Shown here: positions 24,276 through 33,241 of the stretch, in pieces
How the letters are laid out: the number at the start of each line of letters is the position of its first letter
Numbering within the stretch: the stretch's first letter is position 1
NCBI GenBank assembly: GCA_012519985.1
Contig: JAAYPC010000176.1
Coordinates: forward strand, 1 to 33,298
Source of the DNA: Fibrobacter sp.
GTDB lineage: Bacteria > Fibrobacterota > Chitinivibrionia > Chitinivibrionales > Chitinispirillaceae
Reading direction: 5' to 3'
Length of the DNA stretch: 33,298 nt
Notes under the pieces: model-generated
Told to the model about the DNA's origin: nothing
Databases searched by the model: none
The model's input: only the letters and a program-made list of their open reading frames with translations
Position numbers and translations under genes: made by a program

Positions 24276-25967
24276 TTACATCTTCTTAAACAACTTTAAA
24301 GCCTGCATGGGCAAATACACTTTTCCGGACTTTTCCGAATACACCGTGATCCCATCCATCTGCAGAACTTTACCGTTACTCAAGTGGATCTCATTTTTAA
24401 AGAATGGAAATACCGCTGATTTGCCGGGAATTGCCACCGAGACGCTTCCCTTCGCCTCCCCGGCTTCTGAAGAATCGATAATGATAGTAATATCCTTGAA
24501 TTCTGCAAATAACTCTTTTACTTCCTGGAACAGTATACTGTTAATGGAATCGGATGATACGCCCAGTTTTTCAAAGCAGATACGGGCTATATCGGTATTG
24601 TCGATTAGAGAATCAAATTCAACTCCCAATCCGTAAATCCATACATTTGTTCCGCAATGGCCATGAGTGGTCCATCCAATGGATGCTCTTCTGGAGATGA
24701 TTCTTCCCACTGCTGCAATATCAGGATCGGATCTTTTACCATTTTTGACCGAAGAGATCAGCTCTTTTACATCCAGACTATCCTGAGCATCAAGAGATTC
24801 TATCCCCATGAAATCTTTCAGCGCAGAAGTAACAAAGCCGAAATCTGCAGATGCTGTCTTTTGTGAACGGATAAGGGTATCAAGAAGACCGCCTGCTGTG
24901 ATTCTGGCTTTTTTCAAATGGGGAATAACCTTTGAAGTCGGCATATCGGTATATGTATCTCCCCGAAGTCCAAGAGAGAGTCCGCCGTTGTCATGATCAG
25001 GAAAAACCATCACTATTGTATTCTTATTTTTTCTGGCAAAATCCAGAGCCACCCCCACTGCGGAATCAAAGGCAAGGTATTCGGTTACCACACCTACAGG
25101 ATCATTGTTGTGTGAGGTAAAATCGACCTGACTTCCTTCTACCAGCAGGAAAAAACCTTTGGGGTTACGGGAAAGAATCGAAATCGCAGCAGAGGTCATC
25201 TCTGCCAGAGAGGGTTCCTCTTTTCCAAAATAGGGACGGTTAATGTCATGGTTCAGATGGCTTCTGTTGAAGAGTCCCCATACTTTTCTGGTATCGGATG
25301 GGAGTTTTTTGAGTTCACTTTTTCTGGTGATTACTTTGTAGCCTCGTGAAGAGAGTACATCCTGAAGATTCTCTCCATCACTGCGTTTGCCCTGAGGTAA
25401 TGAATCGGGAAGAAGGTGGCTCATTCCTCCCCCAAAAACCACATCGATATTCTGATAAACCTGTTGCTTTATAATTACATTTTCATTGTCCCTCTCATGC
25501 CAGTGGCTGGAGAAAGCGGCTGGAGTTGCATGGCTGACTCGTGCGGTAGCCACTATTCCGGTCGATTTACCACAAACACGGGCTGCTTCCAACACTGTCG
25601 CCACAGGTCTCCACTGCTGCTGCGGGGGTAATTTACGGGGCTGAGGGAAAACCAGAGAGTCCGGAAGAATTCCTACGCATTTGACCCCACCCTCCTGCTC
25701 CCAGGTTTTGTGTCCTGTGGCAAAGGCAGTGGCCGCGGCTGCAGATCCGGTGATCATCGAATTGCCGCTATGGGTAATGCAGAGACCGGAGTTTAGCTTA
25801 TCACTGGCCAGAGGTGCACCTTTAAACCAGCGGGCGAGCGTTTGATGAGACACTCCGCATCCATCCGGAACCAGCAGAATAATATTTTTTCCATCCGCTG
25901 CAAGACAAACTGCAGACTGAAGCACCAATAGAGCAACTGCGATTATCTTTTTAAAAGAAAAAAGCAT
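24276..25967 (-). CDS. Secreted alkaline phosphatase (PhoA family)
   Basis: A 563-residue protein with a signal peptide (about 1-23, LAA/DG) and an alkaline phosphatase core. Seen are metal-binding Asp35 (VPDGCG), the nucleophile Ser75 in TGSAAAATA, His145-Ala-Thr (SHATPA), the Glu277/Asp282/His286 set in EGSQVDFTSH, Asp324-His325 in FPDHD, and His435/His437 in TTHGHCG. In most relatives the nucleophile is preceded by Asp (DSAAAATA); here it is Gly74. The last roughly 80 residues form an added domain whose end (KVLQMDGITVYSEKSGKVYLP) resembles copper-amine-oxidase N-terminal-like modules. Likely a periplasmic or surface phosphomonoesterase. AAGGGA six bases upstream supports the start. Divergent from sppA. 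Confidence 0.9.
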   Translation of the reverse strand: MLFSFKKIIAVALLVLQSAVCLAADGKNIILLVPDGCGVSHQTLARWFKGAPLASDKLNSGLCITHSGNSMITGSAAAATAFATGHKTWEQEGGVKCVGILPDSLVFPQPRKLPPQQQWRPVATVLEAARVCGKSTGIVATARVSHATPAAFSSHWHERDNENVIIKQQVYQNIDVVFGGGMSHLLPDSLPQGKRSDGENLQDVLSSRGYKVITRKSELKKLPSDTRKVWGLFNRSHLNHDINRPYFGKEEPSLAEMTSAAISILSRNPKGFFLLVEGSQVDFTSHNNDPVGVVTEYLAFDSAVGVALDFARKNKNTIVMVFPDHDNGGLSLGLRGDTYTDMPTSKVIPHLKKARITAGGLLDTLIRSQKTASADFGFVTSALKDFMGIESLDAQDSLDVKELISSVKNGKRSDPDIAAVGRIISRRASIGWTTHGHCGTNVWIYGLGVEFDSLIDNTDIARICFEKLGVSSDSINSILFQEVKELFAEFKDITIIIDSSEAGEAKGSVSVAIPGKSAVFPFFKNEIHLSNGKVLQMDGITVYSEKSGKVYLPMQALKLFKKM

Positions 25968-26226
25968 AGAATTCCCTTGTCTCCTGATTAGTAGTTTCGC
26001 TCATATTCTTGGTATGCAGTGATTAAAACCTGATTCGGACGATTCTTTGGCGTGAATCGGTTACATCGGAAAAATTGTTATTTGTAATATAATTCAAAAT
26101 ATCATTATCTGCTCAATCTCTGATTAAGAAAATGGTATGATAATTGCGGTTATGCATCTGATCACCATCATTCACCTTTAAAACCGTTTGCCAGGAGATC
26201 AAGGATTGGAACGGAAGAGGTCTGTA

Positions 26227-27990
26227 ATGGATTTGCTCAGGTTGGTATTCTCGATTGTAGGAGCAATAACCTGCTTTCTGTTAGTGGCTTTGCTTTTTCT
26301 GCTTTTCATGTTAAACCTCAAAAAACCCAGCATACATGCCAATACGGTCCTGGAAATAGATTTTGAAAAGGGGCTCATCGAATCTGTGCCTGATGCCTTT
26401 ATTTACAGGTTAAGTGGTGGCGGGCAATTGCAGATAACCAATGTAGTAACCGCACTGGATATTGCATCAAAGGACAAGCGAATAAAAGGAATAATCGCGC
26501 ACATTGCTGCCAGTCCTTTCAGGTATGCAGATGTACAGGAAATCCGGGATGCAGTGATCCGTTTCCGCAAATCCGGCAAACCTGCTTTCGCTTTTGCAGA
26601 ATCCTTTGGTGAAGCAGGCGCAGGCAACAGTAACTATTACCTGGCTTCGGCTTTCGATTCAATTTTCATGCAGCCATCCGGATCTTTGGGATTAACCGGA
26701 TTCATGTCTTTGTCTCCCTTTTTCAAAGGCACTTTGGACAAACTGGGAGTAACACCCCAGCTTGGGGCACGAGAAGAGTACAAAACCGCTAAAAACCAGT
26801 TTACTGAAACCGAGTACACCGATGCGCACCGGCAGATGAGTCAGGATATTATCAATTCAGTGCTGAACCGGTTCGCATCTGATCTCTCTTCCGATAGAAA
26901 ACTCAAAGAACAACACCTGAAAGATCTGATTTCACAAGGACCATTCAGTGCTTCAGAAGCACTCAATAACGGGTTGATAGATGCCCTGGAATACAGAGAT
27001 CAGGTATATGACCGTATGCGCCAAAAGATCGGAAAACGAATCCGGTTCCTCTATTTAACCAAATACCTTCAGCGCTTCAGGGCCAGACCTGCCAGAGGAA
27101 AAGCAGTTGCATTAATTCATGGTGATGGAGCCATTGTTCAGGGAAAAAGCAGCTATAATCCTCTCAGTGGTGAAATGGTTATGGGTGCCAGAACAATCTG
27201 TGCTGCATTCAGGGCTGCAATCAAAGATAAATCGGTAGGTGTTATCATTTTCAGAGTCAACAGCCCGGGTGGTTCCCATATAGGTTCAGACATGATCTGG
27301 AGAGAAACGGTGAGAGCACAAAAGGCAGGGAAACCGGTTATTGTCACCATGGGTGCAGTCGCAGGTTCTGGAGGATATTTTGTGGCAATGAATGCTGAAA
27401 AGATCATTGCCAATCCTTCCACTATTACCGGTTCGATCGGAGTGGTCAGTGGTAAATTCGTAACCGAAGGTTTTTATAACAAACTCGGTGTTACTACCAG
27501 TCAGGTAACCACCAGCCCCAACGCTACGATCTGGTCCCCTACCAGCAAATTTACCGAAGAGCAATGGAATTACATTGAGCAATCTTTGGATACGGTGTAT
27601 CATGACTTTGTAAGTAAAGTAGCTTCCGGAAGAAAGCTTCCATTGGAAAAGGTTAAGGAAATAGCCGGAGGAAGGATTTATACCGGTGATGAAGCACTCA
27701 GGTTGGGACTGGTCGATACTCTTGGCGGGTTTTACGAGGCGATTCAGTCTGCCAAAAAAATTCTGCGTATCCCTGATAAACGCATGGTACTGATTAAAAA
27801 ATTCCCCAAACGTCCATCGTTTTGGGAACGTTTTTTTGGCAAAAGCCCCGATAGCAGTGAAGATACTGAGGTGGCATTCCAGGAGGATGTTTCGCTATCC
27901 GGTTCTCTTTTATCAAAATTACAAAAGGCTGCCGGCATGATTACTGAGGAATTTGGAGCTCTGAAAATGGAAATTCCGGTTGTTTATTGA
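26227..27990 (+). CDS. sppA: Signal peptide peptidase SppA, 67K type
   Basis: A 587-residue membrane-anchored serine protease of family S49. The ATG at 26227 is chosen over an upstream TTG because GAGG lies six bases before it and the membrane helix (about 8-33) follows immediately. It has the tandem arrangement of the long form: the N-terminal half carries the general-base Lys186 (EYKTAKNQ) and the C-terminal half carries the nucleophile Ser381 (GAVAGSGGYF), followed by TGSIGV. This matches the Lys/Ser dyad split between repeats in E. coli SppA (Lys209/Ser409). It degrades cleaved signal peptides in the inner membrane, with the catalytic bowl on the periplasmic side. The gene is followed by a palindromic repeat element. 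Confidence 0.92.
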   Translation: MDLLRLVFSIVGAITCFLLVALLFLLFMLNLKKPSIHANTVLEIDFEKGLIESVPDAFIYRLSGGGQLQITNVVTALDIASKDKRIKGIIAHIAASPFRYADVQEIRDAVIRFRKSGKPAFAFAESFGEAGAGNSNYYLASAFDSIFMQPSGSLGLTGFMSLSPFFKGTLDKLGVTPQLGAREEYKTAKNQFTETEYTDAHRQMSQDIINSVLNRFASDLSSDRKLKEQHLKDLISQGPFSASEALNNGLIDALEYRDQVYDRMRQKIGKRIRFLYLTKYLQRFRARPARGKAVALIHGDGAIVQGKSSYNPLSGEMVMGARTICAAFRAAIKDKSVGVIIFRVNSPGGSHIGSDMIWRETVRAQKAGKPVIVTMGAVAGSGGYFVAMNAEKIIANPSTITGSIGVVSGKFVTEGFYNKLGVTTSQVTTSPNATIWSPTSKFTEEQWNYIEQSLDTVYHDFVSKVASGRKLPLEKVKEIAGGRIYTGDEALRLGLVDTLGGFYEAIQSAKKILRIPDKRMVLIKKFPKRPSFWERFFGKSPDSSEDTEVAFQEDVSLSGSLLSKLQKAAGMITEEFGALKMEIPVVY

Positions 27991-27992
27991 CA

Positions 27993-28140
27993 GCCCCCTA
28001 ATCCCTCTATACCCCCTAAAGTCTCCCGATGTACATCGGGAGACTTTAAGATCTCATGATGTAACTGTGAACTTGACCATAGGGTTTTATAAAATGTTAC
28101 TTTGGACGCTCTTAAGTCCCCCTTTGGGGGATTAGGGGGC
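27993..28140. repeat. Dispersed inverted-repeat element, copy 2
   Basis: A 148-bp segment with perfect 13-bp terminal inverted repeats (GCCCCCTAATCCC 27993-28005 and GGGATTAGGGGGC 28128-28140). It contains a perfect 32-bp palindrome (28017-28048) and a CCCCC-TTT-GGGGG hairpin (28118-28130). It starts three bases after the sppA stop codon. Similar end sequences occur in the element after the peptidase gene (20080-20170). It is MITE- or REP-like and carries no coding sequence. Confidence 0.65.
28017..28048. terminator. Perfect 32-bp palindrome after sppA
   Basis: Two 16-base arms meet without a spacer, the left arm reading TAAAGTCTCCCGATGT. RNA from either strand could form a long hairpin, 26 bases after the sppA stop codon. 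No T-run follows on the plus strand, so it may act as a terminator-like or RNA-stabilising hairpin within the repeat element. Confidence 0.5.
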
Positions 28141-28156
28141 CGCAAACCCCTCCGGT

Positions 28157-29095
28157 TCAATACAAAAACTGAAAACCCACTCTTCCCACAACTATCACAT
28201 TCCCCCCTTTGTCATCAGGGAAATTCACATTGGCAAGCTGATCGTTACGGGCTATCAGATCTGCACCTATCAGAAATTCCCATCTTCCATAAATATCCTG
28301 AATCGGTTTAAGAGATAGTTTTGCGTTCAGTCCTGCGCTGAGGTATCCGGAAAAATCGGTCTCTGGTACATGATATCCAAATAGACCTGCTCCTATTCTC
28401 AGGGGGAAAGAAAGGGAGAGAGGTAATACGCTTTTCTGAAAGAACCTTATCGATGGATCAACTCCAGCCTGTATCAGAAATCCTCTGGATTCGCTTAAAG
28501 GAATAGCTGCTTCCAGGGATGGATTCCATTGACCTAAGGACCCACTGCCTGAATAGGAAACTGCCAGCTCGAGTTCATTGGCCACAGCTCCGGCATTAGG
28601 AACTGTTGCAAGTAAATAAGAAACGGCGCTACTGATATTGTGGGGAAAGACAAACACAAATCCTGAGAAAAAATTAGCTTCATACCACCATTGAAGCTGA
28701 TTTGAAGAGAGCTGATTATCGGTTAGCCCCTGCTGTGTTCCGATAGTAAAGGCGATCTGCCGGAACAGACTTCCTGATCTTAACAACTGAAATATTGGGG
28801 CGATGGTTACAGAATATGCGAAATTGCCCAGTTCTTCTGGAACGCCATCAAAAGCGGCTCTGGAATAATCGGCATTAGTGAAGTTAAACTCTCCCCTCAC
28901 ATGAACTCTGCTTGTGTTGGGGGTTGTGCTTTTATGTATTGTCCCCAGGACTCCGGTATAAAAGAGCGAGTTATCCCTGGCAGGCATTGCGCTAATGGGC
29001 AACTGCTCTAAAGAACTATTCTGACTCTGAAGTGCACCGGTTAAGGATACCAGTAAAAAGAACCCGATTCTTAAACTGAATGGCAGCTTATTCAT
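28157..29095 (-). CDS. Putative outer-membrane beta-barrel protein
   Basis: The ATG at 29095 is preferred because a signal peptide follows it (MNKLPFSLRIGFFLLVSLTG, cleavage near LQS). The longer frame would overlap the divergent htrA gene. The Shine-Dalgarno is weak: AAGGG about 12 bases upstream. The mature protein (312 residues in all) has alternating hydrophobic/polar strands with many Gly, Ser and aromatic residues and ends in GRVGFQFLY, an aromatic terminus typical of barrel proteins recognised by the BAM machinery. No specific family was recognised, so the cargo or role is unknown. It is divergent from htrA, a protease of outer-membrane protein quality control, across 162 bp. Confidence 0.72.
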   Translation of the reverse strand: MNKLPFSLRIGFFLLVSLTGALQSQNSSLEQLPISAMPARDNSLFYTGVLGTIHKSTTPNTSRVHVRGEFNFTNADYSRAAFDGVPEELGNFAYSVTIAPIFQLLRSGSLFRQIAFTIGTQQGLTDNQLSSNQLQWWYEANFFSGFVFVFPHNISSAVSYLLATVPNAGAVANELELAVSYSGSGSLGQWNPSLEAAIPLSESRGFLIQAGVDPSIRFFQKSVLPLSLSFPLRIGAGLFGYHVPETDFSGYLSAGLNAKLSLKPIQDIYGRWEFLIGADLIARNDQLANVNFPDDKGGNVIVVGRVGFQFLY

Positions 29096-29257
29096 ATATA
29101 ATTTTGCCCTTCCCAATAATATGATCTGCTCTTCAGATAAAAGAGCACACCACGTACCATTTTCGAGCAAAGTAGAAATCTTTTCGAGATAGTTTCTTCT
29201 GGCATTTGTATTGCAGTCCGCAATGCTAAAAGAACACATCCTTACAAAGGGGCAGTG

Positions 29258-30706
29258 GTGAAGTGGATTGTTTTGGTTATAGCAGTATTGCTATGTGTTA
29301 TAGATGTTGATTCCCAGAGACCAGAGCGAGGATCAATAAAGTTTGGGGCCGATTCAGCTCCGGTTGAATCAAAAGATGTAGATCCGGGACCTTTCAGCAA
29401 AGCTTTTGTGAGAATCGCCCAGGCGGTGATCCAATCGGTGGTATCGGTGATCCCGACTCATCTGGACAGCTCGCTGCCAGCTCAACCTCCGCAACAACAG
29501 GAGGAGCGTCGCATTCAGAGCCTGGGGTCTGGTTTTATCGTTTCTGGAAAAGGATATATTCTTACTAATTTCCATGTGATTGCTGATGCAGACAAGATCG
29601 AGGTACTTCTGGCTAATGGGAATTTGTTCCCTGCAGATGTCATCGGTTTTGATTCTCTAAGTGACATTGCAGTATTGAAACTTAGCGGAAAGTTGCCGGA
29701 GCTCAGACCGGTTTATCTGGGTAATTCCGACAGCTTAGAGGTAGGTGACTGGATAGCTGCTATAGGAAACCCCTTCGCCCTGACCTCGACTATTACTTCA
29801 GGGATAGTTTCAGCACTGGGAAGAGAGGTGGTTGAACCTTTAACTTTCCAGAGTTTTATCCAGACCGATGCAGCGATCAATCCTGGGAATTCCGGTGGAC
29901 CTTTGGTGAATCTGGATGGTGCAGTAATGGGAATGAACACGCTGATCTTCTCAGAGACCGGTGGATTTATGGGTGTGGGTTTTGCCATACCAATAAATCT
30001 GGCAATCAGGGTGATGGAGGATCTGGTTTACGAAGGAAGAGTGATCAGGGGATATGCAGGAATCTCTGTTCAGGATATAACCCCTTCGCTGCAGAAAGCT
30101 CTGGATCTGAAAACTACTGAAGGAGCCATTGTTGCAGATGTGGTTAATGGGCAGCCTGCAGATAAAGCTGGTATAAAGTCGGGTGATATCATCTTAAATG
30201 TATCAGGAGAAGTTGTAGAAAATGCGAATCAGTTGCGCAATCAGATAGCATTTGTAAGGCCGGGACAGAAAGTGCCCCTTACACTTCTAAGAAACGGTAA
30301 AAAAAGAGAAATTACACTGATTCCTATCGAACGAACAGCAGAAGTGCTTAATAAGCAGCAACCCATACAGCAGCGCTCACGACCCCAGAGAGGAGAAGTG
30401 GGTAACCGCCTGGGAATCGGGGTTACAGAACTTACACCCGCTCTCAGATCCCGTTATAAAATTCCCGATGAGCTCTCAGGAGTAATCGTGACCAGAATAG
30501 CCCCTGACATATTCGATGAGCGTACTCTGCTCTCACCCGGAGATCTTATCATGCAGGCAAAGGCTTCAGGAGGTAAATGGGTCAATATTGATTCACCCGC
30601 TGATTTTCAGAAGTATGACAAAAACATTAAAAACGATCAGGCAGTAGTGCTACAGATTTTTCGTGGTGGTCAACGTTTATTTATTTCCTTTGAAGTAGAA
30701 TCTTAA
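29258..30706 (+). CDS. HtrA/DegP-type periplasmic serine protease
   Basis: Two adjacent GTG codons could start the protein. The second (29258) is preferred because AAAGGGG ends five bases before it, giving 482 residues. A signal peptide or short anchor covers about 1-20 (cleavage near DVDSQ). The trypsin-like domain shows His106 (TNFHVIAD), Asp136 (SDIAVLKL) and Ser212 (GNSGGPLV). Two PDZ domains follow (about 255-355 and 385-480). The linker has a Gln/Arg-rich stretch (QQPIQQRSRPQRG). Such proteases degrade or refold damaged envelope proteins in the periplasm. The partner gene across the divergent promoter region encodes a barrel protein, a possible client. No heat-shock-type promoter was identified. 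Confidence 0.92.
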   Translation: MKWIVLVIAVLLCVIDVDSQRPERGSIKFGADSAPVESKDVDPGPFSKAFVRIAQAVIQSVVSVIPTHLDSSLPAQPPQQQEERRIQSLGSGFIVSGKGYILTNFHVIADADKIEVLLANGNLFPADVIGFDSLSDIAVLKLSGKLPELRPVYLGNSDSLEVGDWIAAIGNPFALTSTITSGIVSALGREVVEPLTFQSFIQTDAAINPGNSGGPLVNLDGAVMGMNTLIFSETGGFMGVGFAIPINLAIRVMEDLVYEGRVIRGYAGISVQDITPSLQKALDLKTTEGAIVADVVNGQPADKAGIKSGDIILNVSGEVVENANQLRNQIAFVRPGQKVPLTLLRNGKKREITLIPIERTAEVLNKQQPIQQRSRPQRGEVGNRLGIGVTELTPALRSRYKIPDELSGVIVTRIAPDIFDERTLLSPGDLIMQAKASGGKWVNIDSPADFQKYDKNIKNDQAVVLQIFRGGQRLFISFEVES

Positions 30707-30970
30707 GAGTAGGTTAACCTTCCGCTATTTTTGCCGCTTCGATTTCAAATGTCCATGCATCACCAATAGTTTCCATTGCCTTTTCCAGGCAACACCGGTA
30801 CAATATTAAATAGTGGCATATTAGATAATCTCTATAAAAATTGGCAGTCTGAACAATATAGACCATTTCTGATTTGCTTCCTGAATGTGGCTGTTTATTA
30901 TCTGAATTCTTATTTGGGGTACCACGCCACATATGCAGAGGGCTTTTAATTTTTAATGAAGAGGTTCTCA

Positions 30971-33148
30971 ATGTGTGCTAAAGCTAGTAATTCACTTGAG
31001 AAAACACGTGCTGAGATGTCCAAGATTAAAATAGAGTATCCTTCGATACAGCTTAAGGCTTTGTATTTTGATCTTTTTCTTCAAAATATACCAGATGACC
31101 TCTATTTTAAAGATCTTCAATCCCGATTCACCATGGTTAATCAGGCATGGATGAAACGGCACAATGTCACAAATCTCAGTAGTGTAATCGGCAAAACTGA
31201 CTTTGATTTTTTTCCTGCCAGCTTGGCTGAAGAATTCTATCAGGATGAACAGCAGATCATCTCCAGTGGAAAACCGTTAATTGGGAAAGTAGAAAAAATT
31301 GAAATTGAAGGAAGTGCAACCTGCTGGGTCACAGTGTCCAAGTTCCCGGTAATAGATCAACAGAGCAAAGCCATTATTGGTACATTTGGCATAAGTCATG
31401 ATATTTCTGCATTAACTGAATCAGAAGCAGCCCTGGTCCATGAGCGCGACATGCTCCATATACTACTGAATTACTCAAAAGATGCAATTTATTTCAAAGA
31501 TCTTAACAGCCGTTACACAAGAATCAGCCGGGCACATCCGGCGATGCAATTCGTTAAATCTCCTGAAGATGCAATAGGGAAAACCGACTTTGATTTTTTC
31601 CCCCCCGAACATGCACAGGCAGCTTTTGCAGATGAGAAACGTATTATTGAGACTGGGGAACCGGTTCTGGGGAAACTCGAACGGGAGACTGCTGAAGGTA
31701 TGCCGGAGAAGTGGGTGTTTACCTCCAAGCTTCCTATTAGAGACGAGCAGGGTAAGATAGTTGGGACATTTGGAATATCGCGGGATATCACTGAAATTAA
31801 AATGTATGAAAACGAGCTGCAAAAGGCAAAATGCGAGCTCGAAAAGCGAGTGCATCTACGCACCTTAGATCTTCAAAAGGCCAATGCCAACCTTAAAAAG
31901 CGTATTTCGCAACTCGATTTTATTACCGCAGCATCTTTTCAGATGGCCCAATGTAACAATATAAAGACTCTGGCGAAGGTAATTCTCAAATCCTTCTACT
32001 CAATTATTGGAGATTCAGTAGCCTCTCTTTGTATTAGCGGCAACAAATGGTTTGAGTGCGTAGGAACAAGCGGCCTGCTTACTCCGGAGATCCAGCAGAC
32101 AGTCTTCAAGGAGGCAACGCAAATATTCTCTCCCCATAACTGCACAACTCCGGTAATAATTAAAAACTGGATCGAGAATGTATCTGACTTAAACCTTTGG
32201 AGTCAATTGGGTCATTTCCCCTATTATATTGGAATTCCACTTCTGGCAGATAACCGAACTGTCGGTTATCTGCAGTTTTTTGCTAAAAAAGGTGCTCATC
32301 GCCGGTTCGAGGAAGAAAAAAATGTGGTTCTTACTCTTGCCTCGCAATCTGCAGTCAGTCTCAGTAATGCCATCTTTCAGAAAGAGCTCAACGAAAAGGC
32401 ACAGCTAAAAGGTGAGCTCCAGGCAGCACGCAATATTCAGCAGCAGTTGACTCCAAATCACAAACCTCCTATACCGGGTGTGAATCTTAAAGGCCTTTAC
32501 TCACCTGCTTATGAAATTGGCGGTGATTACCTTGATTATTTCCAGAACGATCTGGGATATTGGATTGTAGTTATTGCTGATGTGTGCGGGAAAGGTGTTC
32601 CTGCGGCCATGTTAATGACACTACTGCGAAGTTCTTTCAGAAATGAGGGCCGCAACGAAACATCCGCAAAGAATCTGCTCTGTGCAGTAAATGATACCAT
32701 GAGAGTTAATTTTGATGAACGATTGTTTGCTACTGCAATCTGTCTGATCATTAGTCCCGATGGTAAATGTATGTCATACGCACAGGCTGGACATCCCCGG
32801 CTGATCCGTATCGATGGCAAAGGGAAGGTGCAGACTATCGAGACTAACGGCATAGCACTGGGAATTCTCTCTGACCAAAACGCTTTTTCAGAAATATTGA
32901 GTGAAGTTTCTATCCCGTTAGTTGAAAACGATCGTTTCTTTCTTTACACTGATGGGCTCACAGAAGCATTCAATCCCAATAAAGATCCTTATGGGACCGC
33001 CAGACTGTTAAACCTTCTCGAGGGAGATATCGGCAACACTCCTGAGAAGATATCCAGGAAAATTCTTCAGGATATCAAGGCATTCACTCAGGGAGCTGCT
33101 TATCATGATGACCTGACCTTCATTGTTATGTGTATCGAAGGACGATAG
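30971..33148 (+). CDS. PAS-PAS-GAF sensor phosphatase of the SpoIIE/RsbU (PP2C) type
   Basis: The ATG at 30971 is preferred over 30956 because GAGG lies six bases upstream of it. The 725-residue protein has two similar PAS domains (about 17-140 and 150-280), both with a KDL.SR.T entry and an IGKTDFDFFP loop, so they look like an internal duplication. A coiled-coil linker (about 280-315) and a GAF-like domain (about 320-475) follow, then a short coiled coil. The C-terminal PP2C/SpoIIE phosphatase domain (about 490-722) has metal-binding Asp519 (GGDYLDY), Asp537 (ADVCGKG) and HDD at 712-714. No membrane segment is seen, so it is cytosolic. Such proteins usually dephosphorylate an anti-sigma-factor antagonist in partner-switching control. 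No RsbW/RsbV-like partner is in the window. Confidence 0.92.
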   Translation: MCAKASNSLEKTRAEMSKIKIEYPSIQLKALYFDLFLQNIPDDLYFKDLQSRFTMVNQAWMKRHNVTNLSSVIGKTDFDFFPASLAEEFYQDEQQIISSGKPLIGKVEKIEIEGSATCWVTVSKFPVIDQQSKAIIGTFGISHDISALTESEAALVHERDMLHILLNYSKDAIYFKDLNSRYTRISRAHPAMQFVKSPEDAIGKTDFDFFPPEHAQAAFADEKRIIETGEPVLGKLERETAEGMPEKWVFTSKLPIRDEQGKIVGTFGISRDITEIKMYENELQKAKCELEKRVHLRTLDLQKANANLKKRISQLDFITAASFQMAQCNNIKTLAKVILKSFYSIIGDSVASLCISGNKWFECVGTSGLLTPEIQQTVFKEATQIFSPHNCTTPVIIKNWIENVSDLNLWSQLGHFPYYIGIPLLADNRTVGYLQFFAKKGAHRRFEEEKNVVLTLASQSAVSLSNAIFQKELNEKAQLKGELQAARNIQQQLTPNHKPPIPGVNLKGLYSPAYEIGGDYLDYFQNDLGYWIVVIADVCGKGVPAAMLMTLLRSSFRNEGRNETSAKNLLCAVNDTMRVNFDERLFATAICLIISPDGKCMSYAQAGHPRLIRIDGKGKVQTIETNGIALGILSDQNAFSEILSEVSIPLVENDRFFLYTDGLTEAFNPNKDPYGTARLLNLLEGDIGNTPEKISRKILQDIKAFTQGAAYHDDLTFIVMCIEGR

Positions 33149-33181
33149 GGGATAAAAGAGTAGAAATTAAGGAGTACTATT

Positions 33182-33215
33182 AAAAAAGGGTCTGTAGAAA
33201 TACAGACCCTTTTTT
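33182..33215. terminator. Strong bidirectional intrinsic terminator
   Basis: A perfect hairpin: A6 and GGGTCTGTA (33182-33196), loop GAAA (33197-33200), then TACAGACCC and T6 (33201-33215). The A-tract and T-tract make it work on both strands. It ends the PP2C gene on the plus strand, and the unidentified gene whose 3' end lies just beyond on the minus strand. Confidence 0.93.
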
Positions 33216-33241
33216 AATTTCATTCGAAACACAGATGGTTA

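Noticed and set aside
30714..30971. 85-codon minus-strand frame between htrA and the PP2C gene
   Set aside because: It overlaps the leader and start of the PP2C gene, and no domain or ribosome-binding site was recognised. The C-terminal part looks somewhat protein-like, so a gene remnant is not fully excluded.
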